From Micromonospora sp. H61 (GTDB lineage: Bacteria > Actinomycetota > Actinomycetes > Mycobacteriales > Micromonosporaceae), in NCBI RefSeq assembly GCF_018070325.1, contig NZ_JAGPXY010000019.1, positions 33,222 through 97,221 on the forward strand: a stretch of DNA of 64,000 nt, in the 5' to 3' direction. Of this stretch, positions 16,786 through 25,931 are shown piece after piece; the first letter of the stretch is position 1; the number at the start of each line of letters is the position of its first letter. The translations under genes and the position numbers were made by a program. Under the pieces are notes generated by a model that searched no databases, was not told the origin of the DNA, and saw only the letters and a program-made list of their open reading frames with translations.

Positions 16786-17928
16786 ATGACGCACGGCGCC
16801 GGACTGACCATCGGTGTGCTCGGCTCGTACGGTGGGCGAAACCTCGGCGACGAGGCGATCCTCACCGGCCTGCTCACCGATCTGCGCACGCAGGAACCGA
16901 ACGCCCGGATCATCGTCTTCTCTCGGAACCCGGAGCACACCCGGGCCGCACACCCGGACGTCGAAGCGGTGCCCTGGGAGGGCGTGAGCCGTACCGACTC
17001 GGCCCTGGTCCTGGCCCAGCTCGACCTGCTCATCCTGGGCGGTGGCGGCATCCTGTACGACCGGGAGGCCCGCCGTTACCTGCGGGTGGTCCGGGTGGCC
17101 CAGGAACGCGGCCTGCCGCTGATCACGTACGCGGTGGGGGTCGGGCCGCTCAGCGACGGGGTGGACACCGGCATGGTCCGGGAGACGCTCGCCAGCGCGA
17201 CCCAGGTGACCGTCCGGGACCAGGAGTCCCGGATGGTGCTGGAGGAGGCCGGCCTGCTCAACCCGATCACGGTCACCGCGGACCCGGCGTTCCTCCTGCA
17301 ACCGGAGGAGTTCCCGGCCCACCTGCTGGCTGAGGAGGGTGTGCCGGTCGGCAAGCGCCTCGTCGGGATCAGCGTGCGGGAGCCGGGCCGGGCCGCCGAA
17401 CGCCTCGACGTGGACGGCTACCACCGGCTGTTGGCCCAGATCGGTGACTTCCTGGTGCACCGGATCGACGCGTACGTGCTGTTCGTGCCGATGGAGCGCG
17501 ACGACATCCGGCACTCCCACGGCGTGCTGTCGCACATGGTCGCCGCCGAACGAGGTCGAATCCTGCACGGCACCTACTCTCCGCAGCAGGTGCTGGGGCT
17601 GATGCGCCACTTCGACCTGGCCGTCGGCATGCGCCTGCACTTCCTGATCTTCGCGGCGATGGTCGGTACGCCGTTCCTGCCCCTGCCGTACGCCGGCAAG
17701 GTCTTCGACCTGGCCCAACGGCTCGGCGTGCCGGCGCTACGCGGCGTGGAGCGGGAGGTCGAGGGGCCGCTGCTGGCCGAGGTGGACCGGCTCTGGGACG
17801 AGCGGGAGCAACGCGCCGAGGCCACCGCACGACGGGTGGCGGAGGTGTGCGATCAGGCGCGGGGCACCTCGGAGGTCACCCGCGGCGTGTTGGAGAGCCT
17901 GCGCAGCCAGGCCCTCACCCGGGTCTGA
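16786..17928 (+). CDS. Polysaccharide pyruvyl transferase (CsaB-like)
   Basis: A 380-aa enzyme of the polysaccharide pyruvyl transferase family, which transfers a pyruvyl ketal from phosphoenolpyruvate onto wall or capsule sugars. The signature GSYGGRNLGDEAIL is at the N-terminus, GGGGILYDRE at about residue 85, and the C-terminal catalytic region contains GMRLHFLIFAA. CsaB-type proteins modify secondary wall polymers that anchor S-layer-like proteins; no such anchor gene is adjacent. The ATG is preceded by GGGGAGGAG. It converges on a small gene with only 8 nt between stop codons. Confidence 0.9.
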   Translation: MTHGAGLTIGVLGSYGGRNLGDEAILTGLLTDLRTQEPNARIIVFSRNPEHTRAAHPDVEAVPWEGVSRTDSALVLAQLDLLILGGGGILYDREARRYLRVVRVAQERGLPLITYAVGVGPLSDGVDTGMVRETLASATQVTVRDQESRMVLEEAGLLNPITVTADPAFLLQPEEFPAHLLAEEGVPVGKRLVGISVREPGRAAERLDVDGYHRLLAQIGDFLVHRIDAYVLFVPMERDDIRHSHGVLSHMVAAERGRILHGTYSPQQVLGLMRHFDLAVGMRLHFLIFAAMVGTPFLPLPYAGKVFDLAQRLGVPALRGVEREVEGPLLAEVDRLWDEREQRAEATARRVAEVCDQARGTSEVTRGVLESLRSQALTRV

Positions 17929-17936
17929 GCGGGCGG

Positions 17937-18143
17937 TCACACCGCCGGGCCGGTCCACCGGTAGCGCCACTCGCGGGCCTCCTCGCGGGCGGTCTCCAAC
18001 TCGTAGATCTGCGCGTTGGCCAGCCCACCGGAGCCGAGGTGGTGGTGGGTCAGCGGCGGGCGGCCGTTGCTGTCCAGTTCGACGGTGATGGTCTGCCCGT
18101 CCGCCGTGCCGCCGACGAGAAGGATCTGCACGGATGAAGCCAT
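17937..18143 (-). CDS. Hypothetical small protein
   Basis: A 68-aa protein starting MASSVQILLVGGTADGQTIT and ending WRYRWTGPAV. Predicted alternation of strands and a central His-rich loop (LTHHHLGSGG) suggest a small beta fold; similar short proteins with a 'GGPADGQ' N-terminus occur in phage and actinomycete genomes, but no function is known. It is located between two plus-strand genes and converges on the pyruvyl transferase. Confidence 0.6.
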   Translation of the reverse strand: MASSVQILLVGGTADGQTITVELDSNGRPPLTHHHLGSGGLANAQIYELETAREEAREWRYRWTGPAV

Positions 18144-18213
18144 GCGCCCATCCTGCCCGGCGAAGCGCCCGACCGCAGCGGATAGCGGGGCAGCGGGGCG
18201 CCCGGCCCGTGGC

Positions 18214-18219
18214 TAGGGT
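18214..18219 (+). promoter_or_regulatory. -10 box TAGGGT, leaderless arrangement
   Basis: TAGGGT, a good match to the actinobacterial TANNNT consensus, is 6 nt upstream of the ATG at 18226. Confidence 0.5.
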
Positions 18220-18225
18220 CGGCGG

Positions 18226-18744
18226 ATGGAGCAGACGATCGATCCCACGCTCGGTCCGGTGCTCGCCCGCACCGGCGACGAACGCGCCGTCCTGACCTCG
18301 TTCCTCGACTTCCACCGGGCCGTGGTGCTGCGCAAACTGCGCGGTCTCTCCGACGCCGACGCCCGACGCCGGCTGGTGCCGTCGACGACCACGCTCGCCG
18401 GGTTGGTCAAACACCTGACAGTGGTCGAGCGGAACTGGTTCCCGACCCTGCTGGCCCCCGAGCCCGGCGACGTCTACCTGACCTCCGAGGAGGACGCGCT
18501 CGCCAGCTTCACGCTGAGCGACCAGGAAAGCATCGGCGGGCTCACCGAGGCGTACGAGCGGGCCTGCGCCCGCTCCCGGGCGGTCGCCGCGAGCATCGAC
18601 CTCGACCACGTGGTGCCGCACCCGCAGCTCGGTGAGGTGTCGCTGCGCTGGATTCTGGTGCACATGATCGAGGAGACGGCCCGGCACGCGGGCCACGCCG
18701 ACATCCTGCGCGAGCTGACCGACGGCGAGGCCGGCGCGCTCTGA
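18226..18744 (+). CDS. DinB/DUF664 family protein
   Basis: A 172-aa four-helix-bundle protein of the DinB/DUF664 group. The metal-binding histidines are visible in GLVKHLTVVERNWF and in the C-terminal HMIEETARHAGHADILRE. In actinobacteria, related proteins include mycothiol- or bacillithiol-dependent S-transferases, so a thiol-transfer role is possible. Length is typical. A long inverted repeat starts 6 nt after the stop. Confidence 0.88.
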   Translation: MEQTIDPTLGPVLARTGDERAVLTSFLDFHRAVVLRKLRGLSDADARRRLVPSTTTLAGLVKHLTVVERNWFPTLLAPEPGDVYLTSEEDALASFTLSDQESIGGLTEAYERACARSRAVAASIDLDHVVPHPQLGEVSLRWILVHMIEETARHAGHADILRELTDGEAGAL

Positions 18745-18749
18745 GCCCC

Positions 18750-18820
18750 GCGATCGTGCACTTTCTGTGGCGACAAAAGGTGCACTGTTCGCAGAACGCC
18801 GACACGAACTGCAAGATCGC
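18750..18820. repeat. Intergenic inverted repeat, GATCTTGCA type
   Basis: Arms GCGATCGTGCA (18750-18760) and TGCAAGATCGC (18810-18820) pair with one mismatch around an ACTTTCTG-like inner sequence. The arm is shared with the repeats at 30144-30215 and 38292-38368. It follows the DinB gene closely and may act as its terminator. Confidence 0.65.
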
Positions 18821-18898
18821 GTAGGTGGGGCGGTGGGTGCGGCCGTCTGGTCAGGCGGGCCGCCTATTCTGGGGGCGGGCGGCGACTAGGGGGAGCAG

Positions 18899-21800
18899 GT
18901 GCTGGTCATCCACGGGCTGTGGTTGCCCGGCGGCAGCTCGACGGGCGGCCTGGCCGTCTGGGCCGAGGACAGCGCCGCACCGATTCCCGCTGCGCGTTCG
19001 GGCCGGCCGGCCCGGGAACGCCGGCATCCCTTCGCCGCCGGGCACACCGACCTGGCCGCCGTCCTCGCCGACGCCGCCGAGCCGAGCCGGCCGGACACCG
19101 CGCTGCTCACCCTGCCCACCCTGGCGGGCGCGCCGACCGACTCACCAGAGCTGATCCGGACCACCGTCGCACCTGCGGTCCGCGGCCGGCTCACACTGGC
19201 CGGGTGGCGGGTCCCGACCCTGGTGTACGCCCCGGACGACGCCCTGTCGCTGCTGCGAGCCCTGGACGACATCCCAGCGGTGGCCGGGGCCACAGTGCGG
19301 CACCTCGCCGAGCTGGCCGACTTCGCCGCCGACCTGGTGACCCGTGGCCGCGTCCTCCCCGGCGTGCGCACGACGACGGGCGACCAGCCTCCCGGTGCTG
19401 GCACGACGGCGGGTGACCGGATGCCCGGCGCTGGCGCGACGGCGGTGTCGGGCGATGCCGGGCAGGTGCCCGCGCAGGCGGTCTGGCGTCCGCTGCTGAC
19501 CGGCACCGACGCCGCCTGGGCGCGCTCGCTGGCGCTGGCCCTGCCACCGGCCGCCCGAGCCGCCGTCCTGCCGCCTGCCACCGCCGCGCTAACGGCGCCG
19601 ACCGCCGCCGCCGCGCAGGGGCTCACCGGGAGCGCCGCCACGTCTGCTGCGGCGACCGTTGGTTCGAGTGGACCTGAGCTGACCGCTGCCGCCCTGGTCG
19701 CGGATGCGCTGGACGCGTTGACCGACGCCGCCGCGAGGGCTGCGCTGGCGAGCACCACGCTGGCCCGGGGGCTGCGCCCGGGTGGTCCGGCGCCGGCCTG
19801 GTTGGCAGCGCTCGCCGGCCCGCAGCGGGACTTCACCATCGACCCGGCCGGGCTGTCCACTCTCTCCGCCGAACTGGACGCCTGGCAGCGCGACGCCGCC
19901 GGTGGCCCGGTGCGGGCCAGTTTCCGCCTTGTGGAGCCGGCCTCCGACGAGGTCACCGAACCGATCCTGGCCACCCGAGCGGTGCCCGCCGACGGTATGC
20001 CGGTGCCCGCCGACAGCGCGCCGGTGTCGGTCGGGTCGATCGGTGCCGCGCGCTGGCGGTTGGAGTTCGGATTGCAGGCCGCGGACGAGCCCGGCCTGCA
20101 CGTCGACGCCGGGGACATCTGGCGAGCGCCGCAGACCCTCGGCGGCCTGGTCGGCCGGACGTCCAGTCCGCAGGAGACGCTCCTCGCCGAGCTGGGCCGG
20201 GCCAGTCGGCTCTGGCCGGACCTGGACGCCGCGCTGCGTACCGCCGCCCCGGAGGCGATGGAACTCGACGTCGAGGGGGCGCACCGGTTCCTCAGCGCGG
20301 GCGCCCCGGTGCTGCACGCGGCCGGTTTCGGGGTGCTGCTGCCGTCCTGGTGGCAGCGTCCGTCGGCGCGACTGGGCGCCCGGTTGCGAGCGCGCAGCCG
20401 CACCGCGCCGGGCACTGTGGGTGGCGCCGATGCCGGAGTCGGCCTGGACGCCCTGGTCGACTACCGCTGGGAGATCGCGCTCGGTGACCAGCCGCTCTCC
20501 GCCGAGGAGTTGGCGGCGCTGGCCGAGACGAAGACCCCGCTGGTGCGGCTCCGTGGCCGGTGGGTGGAGCTGGACCCGGGGCGGCTCGCGGCTGGGCTGC
20601 GCCTGCTCCGCTCCGCGGGCGAGCTGACCGTCGCCGACCTGCTCCGCCTCGGGCTGGCCGACGGCGAGGCCACCGGCGAACTGCCGGTGCTGGAGGTGAC
20701 CGCCGACGGGGCGCTGGGCGACCTGCTCGCCGGCGCTGTCGAGCGGCGGCTCACCCCGCTGGACCCGCCACCGGGCTTTCGGGGGACGCTGCGGCCGTAC
20801 CAGCAGCGGGGGCTGGCGTGGCTTGCCTTCCTGCGCTCACTCGGTCTGGGCGGTGTGCTCGCCGACGACATGGGGCTGGGCAAGACGGTGCAACTGCTCG
20901 CGCTGCTCGCCGGGGACCCGTCGGAGGCCGGGCCGACGCTGCTGGTCTGTCCGATGTCGCTGGTCGGCAACTGGCAGCGGGAGGCGGCCCGGTTCACCCC
21001 GGAGCTGCGGGTGCACGTACACCACGGTGCCGAGCGGGCGCGGGGGGCGGAGTTCACAGCGGCCGCGCACGGCGCGGACCTGGTCCTCACCACCTACTCG
21101 GTGGCCGCCCGTGACGCCGCCGACCTGGCCGGCATCGACTGGCACCGGGTGGTGGTGGACGAGGCGCAGGCGATCAAGAACGCGTCGACCCGGCAGGCAG
21201 AGGCGGTTCGCGCGCTGCCCGCCCGACAGCGGGTGGCGGTGACCGGCACGCCGGTGGAGAACCGCCTCGCCGACCTCTGGTCGATCATGCAGTTCGCCAA
21301 CCCGGGTCTGCTCGGGCCGGCCGCGACGTTCCGCAAACGGTTCGCCGAGCCGATCGAGCGGCACGGCGACGTCGAGGCCGCCGAGCGGCTCCGCCGGATC
21401 ACCGGCCCGTTCGTGTTGCGCCGGCTCAAGACCGACTCGTCGATCATCTCCGACCTGCCAGAGAAGCTGGAGATGGAGGTGCTCTGCAACCTCACCGCGG
21501 AGCAGGCCGCGCTGTACCGGGTGGTGGTCGACGACATGCTCGCCCGGATCGAGACCAGCGACGGCATCGAACGGCGCGGCCTGGTGCTGGCCACCATGAC
21601 CCGCCTCAAGCAGGTCTGCAACCACCCCGCCCAGCTGCTGCGCGACGGCTCACCGCTGGAGGGCCGCTCCGGCAAGCTGGCTCGGCTCACCGAGATCCTG
21701 GAGGAGGTGCTGGCGGCGGGGGAGCGGGCACTGCTCTTCACCCAGTACGCCGAGTTCGGTGCGATGTTGCGGGGTCACCTGTCGGCGCGGTTCGGCCGGG

Positions 21801-22207
21801 AGGTGCTGTTCCTGCACGGTGGCCTCGGCAAGGCCGAGCGGGACGCCCTGGTGCAGCGTTTCCAGTCGGCGGAGGGTCCGCCGCTGTTCGTCCTCTCCCT
21901 CAAGGCCGGCGGCACCGGGCTGACCCTGACCGCCGCGAACCACGTGGTGCATGTGGACCGGTGGTGGAACCCGGCGGTTGAGGACCAGGCCACCGACCGG
22001 GCGTTCCGGATCGGGCAGCGCCGACGGGTGCAGGTGCGCAAGTTCGTGTGTGCCGGCACTGTCGAGGAGAAGGTGGCCGCGATGATCGCCGACAAGCGCA
22101 GCCTGGCCGAGCGGGTGGTCGGCACCGGCGAGCAGTGGATCACCGAGTTGTCCACCGGCCAGTTGCGGGACCTGTTCGCCCTGGAAGCCGGCGCGGTGGT
22201 CGAGTGA
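18899..22207 (+). CDS. SNF2-family DEAD/DEAH-like helicase
   Basis: A 1102-aa SWI2/SNF2 ATPase that should translocate on double-stranded DNA or remodel nucleoprotein. The N-terminal half contains the bacterial SNF2-associated region; the ATPase begins near residue 620. Walker A is in DDMGLGKTVQLLAL, the DExx box reads VVDEAQAIKN, and helicase C includes GGTGLTLTAANHVVHVDRWW and the RAFRIGQ motif. A repetitive Thr/Gly/Ala linker (about residues 155-185) precedes these. The GTG at 18899 follows GGGGGAG. It overlaps the SWIM gene by 4 nt, a pair found in many actinomycetes. Confidence 0.95.
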   Translation: MLVIHGLWLPGGSSTGGLAVWAEDSAAPIPAARSGRPARERRHPFAAGHTDLAAVLADAAEPSRPDTALLTLPTLAGAPTDSPELIRTTVAPAVRGRLTLAGWRVPTLVYAPDDALSLLRALDDIPAVAGATVRHLAELADFAADLVTRGRVLPGVRTTTGDQPPGAGTTAGDRMPGAGATAVSGDAGQVPAQAVWRPLLTGTDAAWARSLALALPPAARAAVLPPATAALTAPTAAAAQGLTGSAATSAAATVGSSGPELTAAALVADALDALTDAAARAALASTTLARGLRPGGPAPAWLAALAGPQRDFTIDPAGLSTLSAELDAWQRDAAGGPVRASFRLVEPASDEVTEPILATRAVPADGMPVPADSAPVSVGSIGAARWRLEFGLQAADEPGLHVDAGDIWRAPQTLGGLVGRTSSPQETLLAELGRASRLWPDLDAALRTAAPEAMELDVEGAHRFLSAGAPVLHAAGFGVLLPSWWQRPSARLGARLRARSRTAPGTVGGADAGVGLDALVDYRWEIALGDQPLSAEELAALAETKTPLVRLRGRWVELDPGRLAAGLRLLRSAGELTVADLLRLGLADGEATGELPVLEVTADGALGDLLAGAVERRLTPLDPPPGFRGTLRPYQQRGLAWLAFLRSLGLGGVLADDMGLGKTVQLLALLAGDPSEAGPTLLVCPMSLVGNWQREAARFTPELRVHVHHGAERARGAEFTAAAHGADLVLTTYSVAARDAADLAGIDWHRVVVDEAQAIKNASTRQAEAVRALPARQRVAVTGTPVENRLADLWSIMQFANPGLLGPAATFRKRFAEPIERHGDVEAAERLRRITGPFVLRRLKTDSSIISDLPEKLEMEVLCNLTAEQAALYRVVVDDMLARIETSDGIERRGLVLATMTRLKQVCNHPAQLLRDGSPLEGRSGKLARLTEILEEVLAAGERALLFTQYAEFGAMLRGHLSARFGREVLFLHGGLGKAERDALVQRFQSAEGPPLFVLSLKAGGTGLTLTAANHVVHVDRWWNPAVEDQATDRAFRIGQRRRVQVRKFVCAGTVEEKVAAMIADKRSLAERVVGTGEQWITELSTGQLRDLFALEAGAVVE

Positions 22208-23106
22208 CGGATTTTGCCGACTACGGGCGCCCGCGTCGGGTCGACGGGGGTCTGCGGGCGCGCAGTGCCCGGGGCGCGATCGGCCGGTCCTGGTGGTCGC
22301 GGCGTTTCCTGGAGGTGCTGGAGTCGTTCGCGCTCGGCACCCGGCTGACCCGGGGCCGGTCGTACGCGCGGGCCGGTCAGGTGCTCACCCTCGACATCAC
22401 ACCTGGGCGGGTCAAGGCGGTGGTGCAGGGCTCCCGGCCGCAGCCGTACCAGGTGTCTATCGCGCTGAAGCCGTTCCCGGCGGCGCTCTGGTCCCGAATC
22501 GAGGACGAGCTGGCCGGGCAGGCGTTCTTCAGCGCCCGGCTGCTCGCCGGAGACCTCCCCGACGAGTTGGAGGAGCTGTTCGCCGCCGCCGGCGCGCCGC
22601 TCTTCCCGGCCGCCGTGGACGAGTTGACCCAGCGCTGCAACTGCCCCGACTTCGCGGTGCCGTGCAAGCACCTCGCGGCGACGTTCTACCTGCTGGCCGA
22701 GGCGTTCGACGCGGACCCGTTCGAGCTGCTGCACTGGCGCGGTCGGTCCCGGGCGGAGTTGCTCGACGCACTCCGCGCCCGGCGGGCCGCGACCACCGGT
22801 GCCATACCGCCGCCCCCACCGGTCGACCCACCGTCCGGACCGGACGGTGCGGTGTCGACAGTGGACGCCGGTGCGCCGGTCGGTGCCGCCCGGGCGCTCG
22901 CCGGGCTGTCGGCGACGCCGCTGGCGGAGGCGGCGGACCGGTTCTGGTCAGCGTCGGTGCCGCTGCCGGATCGGCCGCCCCGGCTGGTGACCGGCACCGA
23001 CCTGCTGCTGCGCCAGCTCGGAGCGCCGGCCCCGGCCATCGGTGGGCCGGGACTGCTCGAACGGTTGCGCCGCGCGTACCGGGCGTTCGGTCCGGCCGAC
23101 AGGTGA
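22204..23106 (+). CDS. SWIM zinc-finger protein
   Basis: A 300-aa protein with a SWIM zinc finger, CNCPDFAVPCKHL (CxC...CxH, about residues 145-157), a motif for DNA or protein binding. The N-terminal region contains WWSRRFLEVLESF, typical of SWIM partners of SNF2 helicases. The C-terminal 90 residues are Pro/Ala-rich then helical. Its GTG overlaps the helicase stop (GTGA), so the two are translationally coupled and presumably act together in DNA repair or chromosome maintenance; the exact role is not established. Confidence 0.88.
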   Translation: MTDFADYGRPRRVDGGLRARSARGAIGRSWWSRRFLEVLESFALGTRLTRGRSYARAGQVLTLDITPGRVKAVVQGSRPQPYQVSIALKPFPAALWSRIEDELAGQAFFSARLLAGDLPDELEELFAAAGAPLFPAAVDELTQRCNCPDFAVPCKHLAATFYLLAEAFDADPFELLHWRGRSRAELLDALRARRAATTGAIPPPPPVDPPSGPDGAVSTVDAGAPVGAARALAGLSATPLAEAADRFWSASVPLPDRPPRLVTGTDLLLRQLGAPAPAIGGPGLLERLRRAYRAFGPADR

Positions 23107-23152
23107 GCTGTCGCGTCCACCGGTTGAGCCGTCCCGTCGAGCGGTCGAGCAG

Positions 23153-23410
23153 TCACGTCCAGCGGCGGCGGAACCGCCACATGATCGCGGCGTTGGCTAC
23201 CAGCACCACCGCGCAGATCGCGCCGGTGAGTCGGCCGGCGAACACGGCTATCGCCGGCAGCGACGCCCACAGCACGATGGTCAACAACATCAGGTAGCGG
23301 CCCCTGCGGGCTCGGGCCCGATGGTCCAGCCGGTTGAAGAAAGCCGGGTCACTTTCCCGGAGCTGACGGGTGATCTGGTCGAATCTGCGCTGATCCTCTT
23401 TGCTGAGCAT
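23153..23410 (-). CDS. DUF3040 small membrane protein
   Basis: An 85-aa protein of the DUF3040 family, common and nearly restricted to actinobacteria. A charged N-terminus (MLSKEDQRRFDQITRQLRES) precedes two hydrophobic helices around residues 40-57 and 60-77. Its function is unknown. It converges on the SWIM gene and is divergent from the DUF1800 operon. Confidence 0.85.
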   Translation of the reverse strand: MLSKEDQRRFDQITRQLRESDPAFFNRLDHRARARRGRYLMLLTIVLWASLPAIAVFAGRLTGAICAVVLVANAAIMWRFRRRWT

Positions 23411-23841
23411 GGCGCTGCCTTCCCCTCACGCGTTCAGCGGTTCGGCGGCATACCCGCTGCGGTGGCGGCTCACGCTCGCCCGTTGCTGCTACTTTTCCTC
23501 CACGCGAGCGCGCTTCATGTCCGGCTTACCTGAACCTTAAGTTTGCCTTTGGTGGTGAACGGCGCCGAAACTGTCGCGTACGGCAGCGTGGTCCGATCCG
23601 TGCTCGGCTGCCGCGCGTAGGCCCTGCTGGGAAGGTCTGCGGGCGGGTCCGTCCCACCGCCCACCGCCGAGGTCGCGTTGAGCGCTGTCTTAAGTGCCCT
23701 CACGAGTGGGTTCCGGCCACCTTGAAGGGCCCTGGGGCCTTGGTTACCTTGCCGTAGCAACCCCCTCAGGCAACAGTCGCCGCACCTGCCGCACCTGCCC
23801 GGTAGCAGCTTCCGGCGCTCATCAGAAATCGGGATTGGTAC
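23411..23841 (+). other. Intergenic region upstream of the DUF1800 operon
   Basis: A 431-nt gap with no supported gene. It holds the candidate promoter at 23722-23750, a leader of about 85 nt containing the short direct repeat CGCACCTGC-CGCACCTGCC, and an AT-richer stretch around 23530-23560 (CCTTAAGTTTGCCTTTGG) that may be the promoter of the divergent DUF3040 gene. No riboswitch class was recognised. Confidence 0.5.
23722..23750 (+). promoter_or_regulatory. Candidate sigma-70-type promoter of the DUF1800 operon
   Basis: TTGAAG (23722-23727), a 17-bp spacer and TACCTT (23745-23750) form a plausible principal-sigma promoter. The start codon is about 90 nt downstream. Confidence 0.45.
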
Positions 23842-25923
23842 ATGGCCGACCAGAATGTGCCACCACGTCGACCGCGGGACGACCGCGGTTGGGACGGACA
23901 TCAGCACCCCAGCGCTGACGGCTACGGCGACCCCCACACGCCCGCGCCCTACGGCTACGACTCGCCCCACCCCCACCAGGGCGGCTACGCCGCGCCGGCC
24001 GACCCGCGTGAGCAGTACGCCGGGCAGCCCGCGCCCGCCCCGCGCGGTCCGCAGTGGGTCGGCCCGGAGGGCCTCGGCCGTCCGGCCCCGGCACGGCCGG
24101 CCGGCACCGGACTGCCCACCCTCGACGATGACAACGAGCCGGGTCGCAAGGTTGGCCGACGTAAGGCGATGGTGGCCCTCGGTGGCACCGCCGCCGTCGT
24201 CGCCGGTGGTGCGGCGCTCGCCATGACCCCGCAGATCCGTGGCCTCTTCGGCGACGAAGCGGCGGCCGGCGACGCGACCGGCAGCACGGTGACCGACGGC
24301 ACCGCGGCGCGGCCCAGCGGCCAGCAGCCCAGCACCGTGCGTACCTACACCGAGCAGAACGAAAGCTACATGGGTTCGCGGGCCGGTGAGGCGCTGAAGA
24401 AGAACGCGCCGGCCGGTGGGCGGACCTTCTCCGGCCCGGCGGCGGCCGCGGCGGCGACCAAGGTGACAGTGAAGACGGTGCTGGCCAAGGACCCGATCCT
24501 GCACCTGGCCCGGCGCGCCACCTTCGGCGCGACGCCCGCTGTGGTCGCCGACATCAAGCGCGAGGGCATGGACGCCTGGATCCGCGCTCAGCTGGACCCG
24601 GAGAAGTTGGAGCCGAGCAAGGGCGAGCTGAAGCTCGCCGAGCTGCCGACCCAGAAGCTCTCCGTGCAGCAGCTGCGTGACCAGCGGGACAAGCTCAACG
24701 AGCAGGACGCGCACCCGGAGCGGGAGATGGTCGACGCCACCATCGCCCGGCAGATCTGGTCCAAGCGCCAGCTGTTCGAGGTGATGGTCGACTTCTGGAA
24801 CGACTTCCTGCACGTCGCCGCGGACTTCGACGGCGGCGAGGTTTACCGCAGCTCGTTCGACCAGGACGTCGTGCGCAAGCACGCGCTGGGCAGCTACCCG
24901 GAGATGCTGGTCGCCGCGAACAAGCACCCGGCGCTGCTGATCTACCTGAACCAGAAGGACTCCCGCAAGGACGCGATCAACGAGAACCTCGCCCGGGAGA
25001 ACCTCGAGCTCTACTCGGTCGGCGTCGACGGCGGCTACAAGGAGCCCGACGTCCGGCAGGCCGCCATGTTGCAGACCGGCCGCGGTGTGGACGACAAGGG
25101 CAAGTACGTCTTCCGCCCCGAGCAGCACTACGTCGGCAAGGTGAAGATCCTCGGCTTCACCCACGCGAACAACTCGGCCGACCCGAAGAAGGCCGAAGCG
25201 GCGATCGACGCGTACATCACCTACATCGCGACGCACCCGTCGACAGCGAAGTACGTGGCGCAGAGCCTGGCCACCCGGTTCGTCTCGGACACCCCACCGA
25301 AGTCCCTTGTGGACCGGTTGGCCAAGACGTACACCACGAACAAGGGCATGATCAAGCCGGTCCTGATGACGCTGTTCTGCTCCTCGGAGTTCTGGGCCGG
25401 GGTGGGCCAGAAGGTGCGCCGGCCGATGGAGTACCTGGTCGCCACGTACCGCACCCTGGGCGTCTCGCCGGAGGCGTCGCCGAAGCACAACAACGGCGAC
25501 AGCAAGCGCACCGCGTACGCCCGGGGGCTGCGCCAGATCCACGACAAGATGCGCGAGCTGGGCCAGTCCCCGATGGGTCATCCGACCCCGGACGGCTACC
25601 CGGACGTCTACGTCGCGTGGACCTCGGCCGGCACGATGGTCAACGGCTGGAACGAGGCGGGCGAGATCCTCGCCGGCTACCGCACCACGTTCACGTACAC
25701 GGCGCCGGAGAAGCTGGTCGCCAAGCCACCGGCGACGGCCGGGGCGTACGTGGACGCGCTCTCGCTGCGGCTGGTGGGCCAGAAGTTGAGCACGCGGGAG
25801 AAGAACCTCATCCTCGGCGTGGCCGGTGTGGCGGCGACCACCAAGGTCGACGCCACGTTCAACGGGGCCATCACCGCCGTCGCGCGGGCGATCCTCGCTT
25901 CCCCCCAGCACCACCTCCGGTGA
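23842..25923 (+). CDS. DUF1800 family protein
   Basis: A 693-aa protein. The first 105 residues are Pro/Gly/Tyr/His/Asp-rich and probably disordered. A twin-arginine-like segment, KVGRRKAMVALGGTAAVVAG, follows, then a linker and the DUF1800 domain from about 220, with ILHLARRATFGATPAVVADI and FWNDFLHV as landmarks. If the Arg-Arg segment is a Tat signal or anchor, the domain is extracytoplasmic. DUF1800 genes are widely paired with DUF1501 genes, as here 8 nt downstream; the biochemical function of both is unknown. It is the first gene of a five-gene run ending with apbE. Confidence 0.9.
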   Translation: MADQNVPPRRPRDDRGWDGHQHPSADGYGDPHTPAPYGYDSPHPHQGGYAAPADPREQYAGQPAPAPRGPQWVGPEGLGRPAPARPAGTGLPTLDDDNEPGRKVGRRKAMVALGGTAAVVAGGAALAMTPQIRGLFGDEAAAGDATGSTVTDGTAARPSGQQPSTVRTYTEQNESYMGSRAGEALKKNAPAGGRTFSGPAAAAAATKVTVKTVLAKDPILHLARRATFGATPAVVADIKREGMDAWIRAQLDPEKLEPSKGELKLAELPTQKLSVQQLRDQRDKLNEQDAHPEREMVDATIARQIWSKRQLFEVMVDFWNDFLHVAADFDGGEVYRSSFDQDVVRKHALGSYPEMLVAANKHPALLIYLNQKDSRKDAINENLARENLELYSVGVDGGYKEPDVRQAAMLQTGRGVDDKGKYVFRPEQHYVGKVKILGFTHANNSADPKKAEAAIDAYITYIATHPSTAKYVAQSLATRFVSDTPPKSLVDRLAKTYTTNKGMIKPVLMTLFCSSEFWAGVGQKVRRPMEYLVATYRTLGVSPEASPKHNNGDSKRTAYARGLRQIHDKMRELGQSPMGHPTPDGYPDVYVAWTSAGTMVNGWNEAGEILAGYRTTFTYTAPEKLVAKPPATAGAYVDALSLRLVGQKLSTREKNLILGVAGVAATTKVDATFNGAITAVARAILASPQHHLR

Positions 25924-25931
25924 GGCACCCG

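Noticed and set aside
18886..20415. 509-codon minus-strand frame opposite the SNF2 gene
   Set aside because: Composition is Ser/Arg/Ala only, no domain, and the plus-strand gene is unequivocal.
23411..23841. Riboswitch upstream of the DUF1800 operon
   Set aside because: The leader has a plausible promoter but no recognisable aptamer motif of a known class.
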